From positions 1 through 28,499 of the forward strand of contig KV919292.1 of assembly GCA_002049455.2 (NCBI GenBank): a DNA stretch of 28,499 bases. Reading direction: 5' to 3'. Below the pieces are notes generated by a model, which had not been told where the DNA came from, did no database searches, and saw only the letters and a program-made list of their open reading frames with translations. This DNA is from Porphyra umbilicalis. Taxonomy: Eukaryota > Rhodophyta > Bangiophyceae > Bangiales > Bangiaceae. Both the position numbers and the translations under genes were made by a program. This document shows, one piece after another, positions 9,623-19,642 of the stretch (positions are counted from its first letter, which is position 1; the number at the start of each line of letters is the position of its first letter).

Positions 9623-10446
9623 ACTGGGACTGAAGTCGCACAGGGAAGGATCTAAGATCGCGTACGGGAAACACCGGAAAGGGATCAGTCTTCCGGGCCC
9701 TCCTGGTGCCTTCCGTTAGCAGACGCTCCATCAAGGACCCTTCAGTCCCCTAGAGCCGCTCCATGAGAGCATCCGCCTCTGTAGCACCACCAGGTCGGGG
9801 GTGGTGCCGGGGCACGGCGCGGGGGGAGCCGGGGTCGGGCGGACACGACCCCCACTGGCACACGGGCCTGGTGTCCCCTCGGGCCACGGGCATAGCGCCC
9901 ACACTGGGTGTGGGGCCGTGCGGTGCGTGCAACCCGGCCTGGCGGCGCGCAGCTGCGGCCGGCGGGCCCGCGCGGGGCGGCGGTTTTGTCGGGCGGCGAG
10001 CGCTCCCGCGTAGCCACGCCACCGGCCGCCACGTGCCGCCGCGTCAGGCAGGGGCGCCCGGTCCCGATTCCCCCTCGTCTCTACTTACCGCATTGGGGGA
10101 CTTGTCTTGCATTGTATTTAGTTGTATTGGTTGGTCGGCGGCGCGGGCCAATTCCCATTAGGGGAATTGAGCCCACGCAACTGTTTCCGCTTTTTTAGGA
10201 CGAAGGGCGACGACGGTGGGAGGCACCGTCGTCGCCGGCAAGTAAACCGTGCCTTGTGTCATCACCTCTGGCGGCCTGACTTCCCGGGTCCGATGGCTCT
10301 ATAGCAGTGCACGTTCGGAGGGGGCACATGCGGGATGCTTCCCTCCCCCCTATGACTTGATCCACATTCTGTGGTGCTACAGCCTCGTTGGTGCGCCTCC
10401 TCCACTAGCGCTGGCTGACGTGGTCCCCGAGTGGCACGGTAGTGGG
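9623..10446. other. Stretch without a recognisable gene
   Basis: A GC-rich part (about 9740-10060) is open on both strands without domains. Around 10148-10177 there is a hairpin-forming pair, GGGCCAATTCCC and GGGGAATTGAGCCC; GAATTGGCCC recurs inverted at about 10883. It may contain the 5' part of the minus-strand element that ends at 8102. Confidence 0.4.
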
Positions 10447-10980
10447 TTAGTACAGCAAGTCACGTACATTGCCCAGACGCATGCGCAACTCGTGCCGCCG
10501 CTCAGTGCCGAGGTGCAAGTCCATAATGCCGCGCACCGCGTGCCGCTGCGCTTGGTCCAAAAAAGCGTAAGACCGCGCCATTGCCGCAATGGCCTCATCT
10601 GGGGAGGGCATGGCCACCACTGGCGGGTCGACCCCGACTCCCTGGGTGGCACTCGAATCTGTAGAAGAAGCGGGTACCTCGTCGACCACAGGTCCAGCAG
10701 CGTCCTCGGCCCCCCCTGCAGCTAGCCGCGAACCACAATCGTGCTCTTGCGCTGGGACTCCAACCCCCGCCACGCGAGCACCTTCGCCCACGGCGAGGGC
10801 CCTGACTGTAGCATATCTTCGCCCGCAATCGGCAAATTGCCACCGGTAGCCCCCTTGACTGGGCAAAGCCCACGTACTGTGTGAATTGGCCCGTGCCATG
10901 CCCTTTGGGGGGTTACTTCCGCATTGTTGAATTTTTATTGTTTGTTTGCTTGCCTGTCTTATCTGTCTGCCGGCACTCAT
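10447..10980 (-). CDS. Hypothetical protein (up to 177 aa), possibly a mobile-element ORF
   Basis: ATG at 10980 (second ATG at 10899, giving 150 aa), TAA at 10447-10449. The last ~50 residues look like real protein: an amphipathic helical stretch (D-E-A-I-A-A-M-A-R, D-Q-A-Q-R-H-A-V, R-H-E-L-R-M-R-L) ending in D-L-L-Y. The centre is Ala/Gly/Val/Asp-rich and low in complexity. It lies upstream, on the same strand, of the transposon-type ORF at 8102-9622, so it could belong to the same element. No family recognised. Confidence 0.3.
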   Translation of the reverse strand: MSAGRQIRQASKQTIKIQQCGSNPPKGMARANSHSTWALPSQGGYRWQFADCGRRYATVRALAVGEGARVAGVGVPAQEHDCGSRLAAGGAEDAAGPVVDEVPASSTDSSATQGVGVDPPVVAMPSPDEAIAAMARSYAFLDQAQRHAVRGIMDLHLGTERRHELRMRLGNVRDLLY

Positions 10981-11150
10981 TACGAACGCTTGTGATCGGA
11001 CGGTCGATCGACTAGTGCCCTCGTCTGTACTAAATCACCATGGGTCCGGGGTCGCCTTCTTGGGCACCACCCGGCTCCCCATCGCATGACCTTCAACAAA
11101 ATGTCTCTCTTCCTCGCCCCAACGGCGATAGAACTTGCTTTATTGCTTGG

Positions 11151-11477
11151 CTACGGTCGGTCCCAACACACTGATAATTGAACCAACGTTATGAATACCA
11201 CACTGATGCCTGCTGCAGGGGCGCCGACGCCCAGATCCGCTACCACAGCGGCTGGTTCAAAAGCCACCGCGACGACCTCTTCAGGGGCCGCATCGTACAC
11301 CGCGTGGACCCCAACGCCCGCTGTGGGGCCGCTGACGCCCGCATCCGCCGTCAGCGTGGCTGGCGCGGCCGGCGCATATGCTTGCGGCGCCGCCTCAACT
11401 GTCGGCGAACACGCCTGCGCGGCAGCAGCTGGCTGCAACGTGCGACTCTGTGCAAGCGTTTTGCACGCCTCGCACAC
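11151..11477 (-). CDS. Hypothetical Ala/Val/Pro-rich frame
   Basis: The frame stays open from an in-frame TAA near 11630 down to 11151, with no good ATG at its start. The upstream part includes a helical stretch and a C-E-A-C pair near 11470; the rest is Ala/Val/Pro-rich. It is on the same strand as the frames at 10447-10980 and 8102-9622. It could be an exon of a spliced gene or a compositional artefact. Confidence 0.2.
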   Translation of the reverse strand: MCEACKTLAQSRTLQPAAAAQACSPTVEAAPQAYAPAAPATLTADAGVSGPTAGVGVHAVYDAAPEEVVAVAFEPAAVVADLGVGAPAAGISVVFITLVQLSVCWDRP

Positions 11478-11798
11478 TTTCTCGTGAAGGCGTGCCAGAC
11501 GACCCGCCTGCTCAGCCGCCTTAGCGCCAGTCCAGAGAAGCTGCAGTACCCCTTGGCTCGGGGCAACTTTCGGCGGCTTTTGGTGGAGACCGACCCGTGA
11601 ATTAGGGATGCACAGGACAACCGAGGCTTAGATATCGCCGGCCGGTGTACCAAACGCGCTTCACCCAGCGACACGATCCGACGCGAAGTCGGAGCATCCC
11701 CGATCTGGCAACCACTCGAGTTCATACGGGACTGGAGTATGTTAGGTTTCTTTTCTGGGAAAAAGAATAAGAAGCGCACGACAAGGGGTATATCAAGA

Positions 11799-12041
11799 TC
11801 ATTCATCCTTTCTGTCCGTCGGGTCCTCACTCGCTTCCGTGTCGGACCCAATACGACCCCCGGCGTCCGATCCGTCAATCCCCTTGCCGTCCAAGTCTGC
11901 ACTGTCCCGACAGTCCACCCATTCGCATTCTCCATCGACCGACTCGTCACTCCTTTCGCTGTCCGAGTCGTCGCTCTCCCGGCCGTACGAGGCGACACTC
12001 CCGCCGCCTTCAGTGGCATGGCCTCCCCCGCCCTCGTCCAA
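11799..12041 (-). CDS. Hypothetical acidic Ser/Asp/Glu/Gly-rich frame
   Basis: The minus frame is open from about 12100 to the stop at 11799 with no ATG at its start. It is dominated by Asp, Ser, Glu and Gly (for example D-D-S-D-S-E-R-S-D-E-S-V-D-G-E) and ends D-R-K-D-E. The composition is unlike a random GC-rich frame and resembles acidic tails or linkers of nuclear proteins. An adjacent minus frame (12010-12219, beginning near an ATG-like M-C-A-S-L-D-F) may be its upstream part after a frame change. Function unknown. Confidence 0.25.
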   Translation of the reverse strand: MDEGGGGHATEGGGSVASYGRESDDSDSERSDESVDGECEWVDCRDSADLDGKGIDGSDAGGRIGSDTEASEDPTDRKDE

Positions 12042-12219
12042 TGCAGTCTGACCCGACGTGGCTGGACAACCGCTGTGAGGAAACGGGGGATTCGATGACG
12101 GTGGGGTCGGCGACGGTGGGGCCCAGGACGATTGTCAGCGCCATCTGTTGTAGAACGTATGACGGTATGTTCCCTGGCCTATGGGACTGGGTGCTCTCAA
12201 AGTCCAGTGATGCACACAT

Positions 12220-12879
12220 ATACTTACATCACGGGACTTGCTCTCCACGTCAGAGGTGGCAGTCTGCATTCGTGTCCTCAGGGATCTGAGGGCGTGTCAG
12301 CGTTGGAAGGGTCGCGATGACGCTAAAAGCGAATAGAGTTACGTGGCTGGAAGGACTACCCTGCCGCAAGGGCCACAGGGCCCGGACGGCACCTGCCCCC
12401 CTGGCCCCCCCCACCGCCCCGAGTTGCTCGCGGCGACCGCGCGCAGCGACTTCCGGGGTTGGACGTTCCCACGATGACTTGCGGGTGATCGTGCCTGCGC
12501 GCCGGCTTCTGTTGCGGCGGTTCGTCGGCGGTTTCTGACGCCATCTAGCGGCGCGGTTAGCGGCGCCCCGTCGCGCGGCGGTCGGTCCCACTCGCCCGCC
12601 CGTGCGCCGTGTCGGCCGCCCCGCCAGCCGTGCGCAGGTGCGCTGCGTGGCGGAGTGAGGGCCCCTCCCGTGGGCGTCGCGCGACGCCGGCGGGCCGCCG
12701 TCGCTGCAGTGGCGGCGGCGGCCCCCCTTTCCCCGCCCCACGTTCCCCCCGCCGCGGTAACGTGGCTGTTCGTGCCCCCGTGCGCGCTTGTGGCTATGGA
12801 GCTGGCCTGCGTGCCCGGCGTCGATGCGTCGCCAAGTGCGCCACCGCCCTGAAGGCCAGGGTATTGCACGCACGTGCCT
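12220..12879. other. GC-rich stretch without a recognisable gene
   Basis: Frames are open on both strands because of composition. The minus frame to 12339 is Gly/Ala/Thr/Arg-rich with no domain. No repeat or RNA gene identified. Confidence 0.4.
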
Positions 12880-12941
12880 GGAATTCACATCTACGGGTGC
12901 AGCGTGTGACAAACCACGCTGCACCCGTAGATGTGAATTCC
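12880..12941. repeat. Perfect inverted repeat, 27-bp arms, 8-nt loop
   Basis: The left arm (12880-12906) begins GGAATTCACATCTACGGGTG and is exactly the reverse complement of the right arm (12915-12941); the loop is TGACAAAC. The flanking bases (T at 12879, C at 12942) do not pair, so the stem stops at 27 bp. It does not lie in a convincing gene and sits 160 bp from the first inverted-repeat element. It would form a strong hairpin in RNA or a cruciform in DNA. Possibilities are a small-RNA precursor, a fragment of a mobile element, or a cloning or assembly artefact (both outer ends are EcoRI-like GGAATTC/GAATTCC). Confidence 0.95.
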
Positions 12942-13102
12942 CGTCAAGATTTCCAATTTCCACTGTCTGAGCTGCGCTCCAAAAGACGATCGCGATCCTG
13001 CCAGTCATATAGCTCGCGACATATAACTGGAGCGCATGTAACCGGATATTGACTGTACCCTGAAATGGGCACACTTGAAGACCCCCGGTACAGAGCCAGT
13101 TA

Positions 13103-13654
13103 GAGCATCTCCACCAATGGCTTCAACCGTCCAAACAGCCAAACTTGGCACCGTTTGGCCGTTTGGACAGTTGGAGCACTGGTGGCTGGGATCCGCTCCA
13201 AAACTATGGTGTGACCGGGCTGTGACGGCCCATAAATAGACCGGTTCACATTTTCTACTCCCCTACTACATCTCGTGGTAGCCTCGCGGGATCGCCCTTC
13301 TTTTGGAGCTTGAACGGCAGCGCCACTCCAAACAGGCCGGTTTGGAGACGCCCCGAGTCGTTTGGCCAGCCCCTGGTTCCCTGTTTGGACCACGAAAGCC
13401 AATGGAAAGCGTGACCCGTGGCTTGTAGACAGCTGCGAGACGATCTGGCAGTCATGGAGATTCTCTTTCGTGCATCTGTGGGAATACTGGCGTGCCACAA
13501 AAGAGACCTACCGTCAGAGACGTCGCGGCATGTCCAAGTTTGAGGCGTGATCTGCTTAGTTTTGGCTCTGCGTTTGGAGAGCCAGTAACAGCACCACACG
13601 ATGAGCACACGTGGTCATTGGGTTGGACGGTTGGCTCCATTGGTGGAGATGCTC
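13103..13654 (+). mobile_element. MITE-like element, copy 1 (552 bp)
   Basis: The left end GAGCATCTCCACCAATGG (13103-13120) is the exact reverse complement of the right end (13637-13654), and similarity continues inward (C-A-A-C-C-G-T-C-C-A-A). It has no coding capacity. An internal palindrome, CTCCAAAC with GTTTGGAG, lies at 13326-13347. The left flank is TTA and the right flank GAA, so no clean target-site duplication is visible. Size, TIRs and lack of an ORF are those of a non-autonomous DNA transposon. Superfamily unassigned; a TTA-like flank would suit PIF/Harbinger, but this is only suggestive. Confidence 0.8.
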
Positions 13655-13793
13655 GAAGATGGCAACGGCGGCCAGCCTCGTCCACGCAAGTGGCGCTTTA
13701 CTTGGAAAATCTCATCTTTAGAAGCAGGACAAGATTTCCAGTTGAGACTCATGCCTTTCACTCTTGGACGTCCTCTTTTTGATGGTGCTCTTG
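13655..13793. other. Spacer between two MITE-like copies
   Basis: 139 bases between copies 1 and 2 with no gene or repeat seen. Confidence 0.5.
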
Positions 13794-14356
13794 GAGCGTC
13801 TCCACCAATGCAGCCAAAAGCCAAAGCCAAACGTCACGAGTGCCCAACGTGTGGCTCTGTCACTGGCTCTCCAAGCGTCGAGCCAAAACTGAACAGGTCA
13901 CGTCTCAATCTTGGGCCCCCCTGGATGCTCGCTACGGGTGAGCCTCTTTTGGGGCGGACCCACAGTCCACAGATGACGGACAAAGAACCTCGGTGGATGG
14001 CCGATCGCCGCATCACTGGTTGCATGCCACGGGTCACGCATTCCATTGGCGTAGGTTGGCTCAAAGTGAAACCAGGGCAATGCCAAACGTTTGGGGGCGC
14101 ATCCAAACAGGCCTGGTTGGAGTGGCGAACCTCCAAACAGGCCCGTTTGGTGTGGCCCTGCCGTTGAAGATTCAAAACTAGAGCAATCGCGTGTCAAGGA
14201 CACGAGGTCGATTAGACAACTAGAATATGTCAGGAGGGTCTATTTTTGAACCGTCACACCCTATATTTGGATCGCATCCCTGCCATCAATGCCCGTTTAG
14301 CAAAACTGTGCCACGTTTAGTCGTTTGGGTGTTTGGATCCATTGGTGGAGACGCTC
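13794..14356 (-). mobile_element. MITE-like element, copy 2 (563 bp, inverted)
   Basis: Ends are GAGCGTCTCCACCAATG on the left (13794-13810) and its reverse complement on the right (ending 14356). Its interior, read on the minus strand, matches copy 3 read on the plus strand nearly throughout: the segment with ATATTTGGATCGCATCCCTG at about 14261-14280 corresponds to the complement at about 15467-15486. Copy 1 is a more distant relative of both. No ORF of its own. Confidence 0.85.
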
Positions 14357-15389
14357 TCAGCTGCCTTCGTGCTGCTCTCCTGGTCACGTAGCGCCCGTAT
14401 CTGTCCAGAAACAAGTGACGAGTATGCTCGACCCCCTCGAAGAGCCTTGCATGAAGTTGCTGTCTCAGTGCATCCCACATGGATTGGTAGACTACTTCTG
14501 AGCAAAGCGACCAGTGGGTCTCGAGTTTTAGCTGTCTGTAGCTATGCTTCGTTCAGCCCTGCACAAAAACGAGGAACATTTATGTACTGCACCACACACA
14601 GTCACAGGCGCCCCCACTGACCGGACCCCACCGCGCGGTCGGCTGTGGAGTGGACGCGTCGCGGCCGCCCCGCCACCTGCTTCGAGTGCATGGTGGCTCC
14701 CACCAGTCACAGGTGTCGCAGTCGCGGGTCATCGCGGCCCCCACCCTTCACTGCCTTTCTAGCCGCGGTGTCGCTGGCACCGGCGTGAGCGCAGCATGAA
14801 ACCAAAGCATACCCACACGCCCGCTAGCGCACTGTAACCAGCAGGCCGGAACGGAACAATACGCTCAGGGGCACCTGCGTGGGCGATCGGTCGGGTCGGC
14901 GACCTGTTCGTGGTTGCGACATGTCGAGCACTGACACGCCTGCGGGGAAGCTTTGTATTCGCTTGGGAGCCTCGCACGGGGGCGATGCGGCCAAACACTG
15001 AATGGCATTGGAAGGCGCGCGCGCCCGCGAGGACTTGGACAGCTGAATCTCGGGAGCGCCGCCTTCGATTGCCGCTGCTTTTGTCTCGATGCGGGTGTGT
15101 TAGAGGACAAGGGAAGGACGCGTCCCCTATGGCCGTCCACGTCTCCCCCCAGCGCCACGCACTGTCGTGGCAGCCTTGTGCATGTCCGCCTCCCTCCTGG
15201 TTGAGAGGCGAAAGCCCACAACGCCGCAAGAATGGTGCGGACTGGTGGGAGTCGAGAACAGCCAGTTCAACACTGCCCCGACTCCCCACCATGTCAGAGG
15301 TTCTCCGCGATCATCGACGGAACCTCATTTAACCAGCCACCCCTTCCCTACCAGAGCGTCGAACCGTTTTGAACTCGGGACGAAAGGAA
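14357..15389. other. About 1 kb between inverted MITE copies, no gene recognised
   Basis: Overlapping frames on both strands (minus 14759-15292, plus 14910-15332) lack recognisable domains. The region is flanked by the two oppositely oriented, closely related copies 2 and 3. Confidence 0.4.
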
Positions 15390-15948
15390 CTCGAGTGAAG
15401 CAAATGGATCCAAACACCCGAACGCCTAAACGTGGCACAGTTTTGCTAAACGGGCATTGATGGCAGGGATGCGATCCAAATATAGGGTGTGACGGTCCAA
15501 AAATAGACCCTCCTCACATATTCTAGTCGTGTAAAGGACCTCGTGTCCATGACACGCAATTGCTCTGGTTTTGAGTCTTCAACGGCAGGGCCCCTCCAGA
15601 CGGGCCTGTTCGGGGGCGCGCCACTCCAACCAGGCCTGTTTGGAAGCGCCCAAAATGTTTGGCAAACCCCTGGTTCCATTTTGAGCCACCTACGCCAATG
15701 GATTGCGTGACCCGTGGCATGCACACAATCATGTGACGATCGGCCATCCACCGAGGTTCTTTGCCCGGCATCTGTGGACTGTCGGTCCGCCACAAAAGAG
15801 GCCCACCCATAGTGAGCATCCAGGGGAGCCCAAGATTGAGACGTGACCTGTTTAGGTTGGCTCGACGTTTGGAGAGCAAGTGACAGGGCCACACGTTGGG
15901 CACTCGTGATGTTTGGATTTGACTTTTGGCTGCAATGGTGGAGACGCT
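15390..15948 (+). mobile_element. MITE-like element, copy 3 (~559 bp, left TIR degraded)
   Basis: The right end CAATGGTGGAGACGCT (15933-15948) is an intact TIR. On the left, homology to copy 2 is clear from AATGGATCCAAACACCC (15403 on) but the outer bases (about 15390-15402) have diverged or been lost. Its body matches copy 2 in inverted orientation. The left boundary is an estimate from the length of the other copies. Confidence 0.8.
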
Positions 15949-18560
15949 GTAATACCCTCTACCTCCGAATTTGGGTATGAGTATGTACGGCCATCTGGGG
16001 CGACACGTCGGAACAGGTCCAAGAATGTGCCTGCGATTCACTGAATCTAGTCTACTTTCCAGTATCGCGCACGATCGCGTCACTGCAATGCGTTTTCAAG
16101 AACCAATCTAGAACCAATTAAACCACGAGTCCAATGGCGATGGGTCCATGGCCCACCGATCGGCGTGCCCTTCGTGCGAGGGAATCGATGGCGCGACCCG
16201 CCTACAGTCGCCGACCGTAGCCGAGCGAACGGTGCGCGGCCGTGGGGCAGGGCGTCGCCGCGCGTGTGCAAAAGGGCACGCCATAACGCAATCCCCATGC
16301 CCATGAACGCCGGTTCTTTTATTTGCGAGAGTCTGTCTGGCACTCACGGGAGGTACATGTACGTTCCCCGTCGTCCCCGGCAGTGATGCCCCGCGGGTCC
16401 CGGTCCCCGTCGGGCGGGGGGGGGGGGCGCCGCGCCGAGTGACGTGTGGGGGGGTGTCCGGGAGAGCGGCATCGACCCTGGGGCCTGCGCATCTGCCACG
16501 CCCGTCGCTGCGAACCCCCCCCCCGTCGTCAGGAACCACTGTGGTCGTACTTCACACGGAGCATCCGTCCTGGCCACCCGGCGTGTGGTTGTCATAGACG
16601 GCCTAATCTCGGGAGGCGCCCGCCCCTTTCTGCAGCGTCGCCACCTCGTCGAGGTTGCGCTCGGGGACGAGGCGCCCGCCAACGGCCTTCCACGCCAAAG
16701 CGATGCGGGGGTGAGTGTCCGCCCGTCCAGGACACCCGGCCGTTCGCGTCGCTGGCTGGGAGGCGTGCGTGTCCCGCCCTCTGGACGCGCCGTAGAATAG
16801 GGGCATCGTGTTTTAGGCTCGACCCCCATTCCGGCGGTGCAAGGGTCTGCTGCTGCCCGGCGGCCTCCCAGTCCTGTGTCCCCATTCCCCGCCGCGTACA
16901 ATAACACGTGTGCGACCCCCGTTGGACGTCGTTGTGGGGGGGTGGGTGGGTGCACAGATCTGAGGGATTGCCCCTTGGTCGTTCTGGTCGTGTCTTTTCG
17001 AGTGGTTCCGCCACCCAGGCCCGAGGCGGCCGGCCGGTCGAGCGTCGGCGGGGGCGGGACTGTGCGGCGGCCGCGACACAGCCGCCCCGGTCCGGTGGGG
17101 AGGAGGAGGAGCCGGCAGGGGAGGAGTGGAACGGAGCAACGGCGGGCGCGTGGACCCCACCCCCCACCCCCCACCCCCCCGCCGCCACACCCAACGGCCT
17201 TCAACGACGAAACCCGGGCGCCGCGGCCGCGGCGGTCGGCCCAGCCCGCCCCGGGTCGCAGCGGCCGCCGCGCCCGATCTAGGGGACGGGGGACGGTCCG
17301 GCCGCCCCCGGCACTGCGCGCCCCACACCCGCGGTGGGGAGACCTTGGCCGCCTACCCGCAAGGCCGGCGGGCGACTGGCGGGGCCACCGCCCGCCGCAC
17401 CGTGCCACGCGTTGCCCCCGTCGGCGGAAGAGAGGCGCGGCACTGCCGCCGCCGGAAAGGAGGCGCGGCGCGCACCTGCCGGCGGAAGAGAGGCGCGGCG
17501 CCGCGTCGCGCGCTCCAAAGGGCAGCACCGCGCTCGCCCGCCCGCCCGCCCGCCCGACCGCCCGCCCGCCGGCCCGCGACCGGGAGCAACCTCCACGCCG
17601 GCAGGCCGGGGTCGGCGAGCGCCCGCGCCGCCCGCACCGGTGGTGTGGGGTAGGGGGGGGGGGGGGTGGGGTGCGCCGCAACCGCCCCGCCGGCGGTACC
17701 GCGGCCAATGGGGGGTGGTGGGGAATGACTGCTGCGTGCCGCTGCGGCGGCCCCCGCCGGTGCCGCCGCGGGCGCGAGTGCGTTGCGAGGGTGGAGGCAT
17801 CCCCCCCCCCTCCTCCGCCTCTCCCCGGCCGTTGGGCGGTGCCAACAGCGCGCAAGCGCACTCGATGACGCGGTACTCCGCGCGCGGCAACCATGGGGGA
17901 GGGGAAAGGGGGGGGGGGGGGGCGTGGAGACAGCCTACCTGGCACCCGTGAGTCAAATGCTCAGACGTTGCCCCCCCACGTGTGGGCCGCGGCATGGGCG
18001 AGCGCCGTGCGGCGTGCGGTGTGCAGAGGCGTGGTTGTCCCTTCCCCCTCTCGCCCGCCTCGGAGCTATTTTTTGCCCCACGAGTCGTGGTGGGGACGCC
18101 TGACAGCCCCCCTGCCGCGGCTCTGCGGGCGCGTGCCCCCCCGCTCGCGGCTCTGGGCGCCCCCCCTCCTCCCCCCCCTCCCCCTCCCCCCCCCCCCCGC
18201 CAAAATCGCTAGGCGTACCCGCGCCCCGGCCGCACCCCGTCGATGCGCCAAGGGGCAACCAACCCGGCGGCGGTCACCCCGCCCGCGGGCGCCGCGGATG
18301 ACGCAAGCCGGCCGCCCGGCCGCATCGGTCCGGTCCGTAGCCCGCGGCGGCACACCGGTGACTCCGACGGGCGGGAGCTCCGAGGACCGACGCGTTGGCG
18401 GCAGCTCGGAGCGCACCGCGGGGGGCGGGGCCCCGCGGCAGCCGAGGTGCGGTGGCCATGGGCGGCACGGCGGGCGGCGCGGCGGGACCCCACCGGTGGG
18501 AGGCGCCGCGGCGCGGGCGGTACGCGCCCGACCGGCGGCGGGCGCGCGGGGTGGAGCCCC
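15949..18560. other. Extremely GC-rich stretch without a supportable gene
   Basis: From about 16.1 kb GC rises sharply and frames are open everywhere: a 533-codon minus frame (16344-17945) and a 343-codon plus frame (16837-17868) overlap. Both are Arg/Pro/Gly/Ala-rich with no domain. Long homopolymers (G10 near 16420, G-runs near 17655 and 17910) would break any frame. Short repeats are listed separately. Confidence 0.45.
17422..17578 (+). repeat. GC-rich short repeats
   Basis: CGGCGGAAGAGAGGCGCGGC occurs at 17422-17441 and again at 17480-17499 (period 58), with a diverged third version in between. A run of CCCG tetramers follows at about 17538-17578, interrupted once or twice. Confidence 0.75.
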
Positions 18561-18567
18561 GACAGAG

Positions 18568-18575
18568 TACAAATA
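18568..18575 (+). promoter_or_regulatory. TATA-like octamer upstream of the 18815 gene
   Basis: TACAAATA is the only AT-rich octamer in several hundred GC-rich bases. It lies about 240 bases before the ATG at 18815. That would imply a 5' leader of roughly 200 bases. Position and isolation suggest a core promoter, but there is no other support. Confidence 0.2.
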
Positions 18576-18814
18576 GGGGCGCGGCGACGCCGCCCCCAAT
18601 CCCGCCGGCGGATGGTACGGAGCTCGGGACGCGGCACGGGGAACGAGGCACGACCACGACCGCCGCCGCCACTGCCGCGACTGCACCGCAACCGCGAAGG
18701 CCGCCGACTGGGCGTAGTGTGTGGCGCCCCGCACACCCGTTGCTCCGTCTGGGCACCCCCCACCCCCTCCCACCAGTGTCTTGTGGGTGCGACACGACCA
18801 AGAGCGGCGGCACC

Positions 18815-19642
18815 ATGGGCGCCCCCGAGTGCACACCGCCCCCGCCCGCCGGCCCGGCGACCTGCCGGTCGCGCCGCGCCGCCACTCCCGCGTGTGGCCA
18901 CGAGGGCGGCGGCGTCCGCCGGGAGGGCCCCCCGTCTGCGCGGCGCGCCACCACTGCCGCCGCCGCTGCTGCTGCCGACCGCCGTGGGCCCTCCCTCCGG
19001 CGGCAGTCGCCGCGTCTCACGTGGACGGCGGTACTGCTGGTCGCACTGCTCATCGCCGCTATGCTCGCGGGTTCGCCTGCGGATGGGGCGGCAAAGGGTA
19101 AGGGCAAGGGCAAGGGCAAGGGGAACGGGAAGGGCAAGGCCCCCGCGTGCCCCCCCGCCAAGTGCATGACCAAGGCCAAGGTCAACTCGGCCATTGATAT
19201 GGCGCGCAAGCGGCTCGTGACAAAGGAGAAGGTCCCTGCCAAACGAGCCGCTCAAATCAAGCCGCTGGTCCTTGCGGTGGCCAAAACGTGCAAGTCTGGC
19301 GGCAAGCCCGTGTCGCCGCCGACCTATTGCTTCCCCGAGACGCCCGAAGCGGCCTTTGGCGGCGCCTACGCGGCGGCGCTGCGCAAGTTTGGGAAGCACG
19401 TGACCAAGAGCACCCCGTTTGGGGTGTCCAAGAAGAAGGGCCTGTCCGGCTGCGCCGTGTGTGAGCCCTACTACTTCTCGCACAGATTCTCGTGCTGCTA
19501 CATTGGGTGCACTTCGTTGATCCTCTTGGTCGGCTCTTCGACGATCTACCTCGACGGCTGCTGCCGCTACCTGCACGGCCGTTGCCTGCGGTCGGCCGAG
19601 GCCCCATCGTCGGGGCCGTACACTCTTTGGAGTGGCTTTTGA
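18815..19642 (+). CDS. Putative type II membrane or secreted Lys/Gly-linker, Cys-rich protein (275 aa)
   Basis: The ATG at 18815 sits in CACCATGG, a strong start context; TGA at 19640-19642. Order of parts: a basic, Pro/Ala/Arg-rich N-terminus (1-68) with a short poly-Ala run; one hydrophobic segment (69-86, T-W-T-A-V-L-L-V-A-L-L-I) that can be a signal-anchor; a Gly-Lys alternating linker (about 94-108); then a Lys/Ala helical domain with about 11 Cys (112-258), including C-C pairs near 227 and 249. A long N-terminal extension before the hydrophobic segment with Arg on its cytosolic side suits a type II anchor more than a cleaved signal peptide. The last ~55 residues are hydrophobic and Cys-rich and could be a second membrane segment (about 234-246) or the product of a frame error. 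No family recognised. Overlapping minus frames are shadows: only this frame gives low-GC codons such as AAG-rich runs and a TM helix. Confidence 0.6.
   Translation: MGAPECTPPPPAGPATCRSRRAATPACGHEGGGVRREGPPSARRATTAAAAAAADRRGPSLRRQSPRLTWTAVLLVALLIAAMLAGSPADGAAKGKGKGKGKGNGKGKAPACPPAKCMTKAKVNSAIDMARKRLVTKEKVPAKRAAQIKPLVLAVAKTCKSGGKPVSPPTYCFPETPEAAFGGAYAAALRKFGKHVTKSTPFGVSKKKGLSGCAVCEPYYFSHRFSCCYIGCTSLILLVGSSTIYLDGCCRYLHGRCLRSAEAPSSGPYTLWSGF

Noticed and set aside
13092..13660. Target-site duplication of MITE copy 1 (TTA on the left)
   Set aside because: The right flank reads GAA, not TTA, so a duplication cannot be claimed from this copy.
16344..17945. 533-codon minus-strand open frame
   Set aside because: Arg/Pro/Gly-rich without domains, in DNA so GC-rich that several frames on both strands are open at once; G-runs make the frame fragile.
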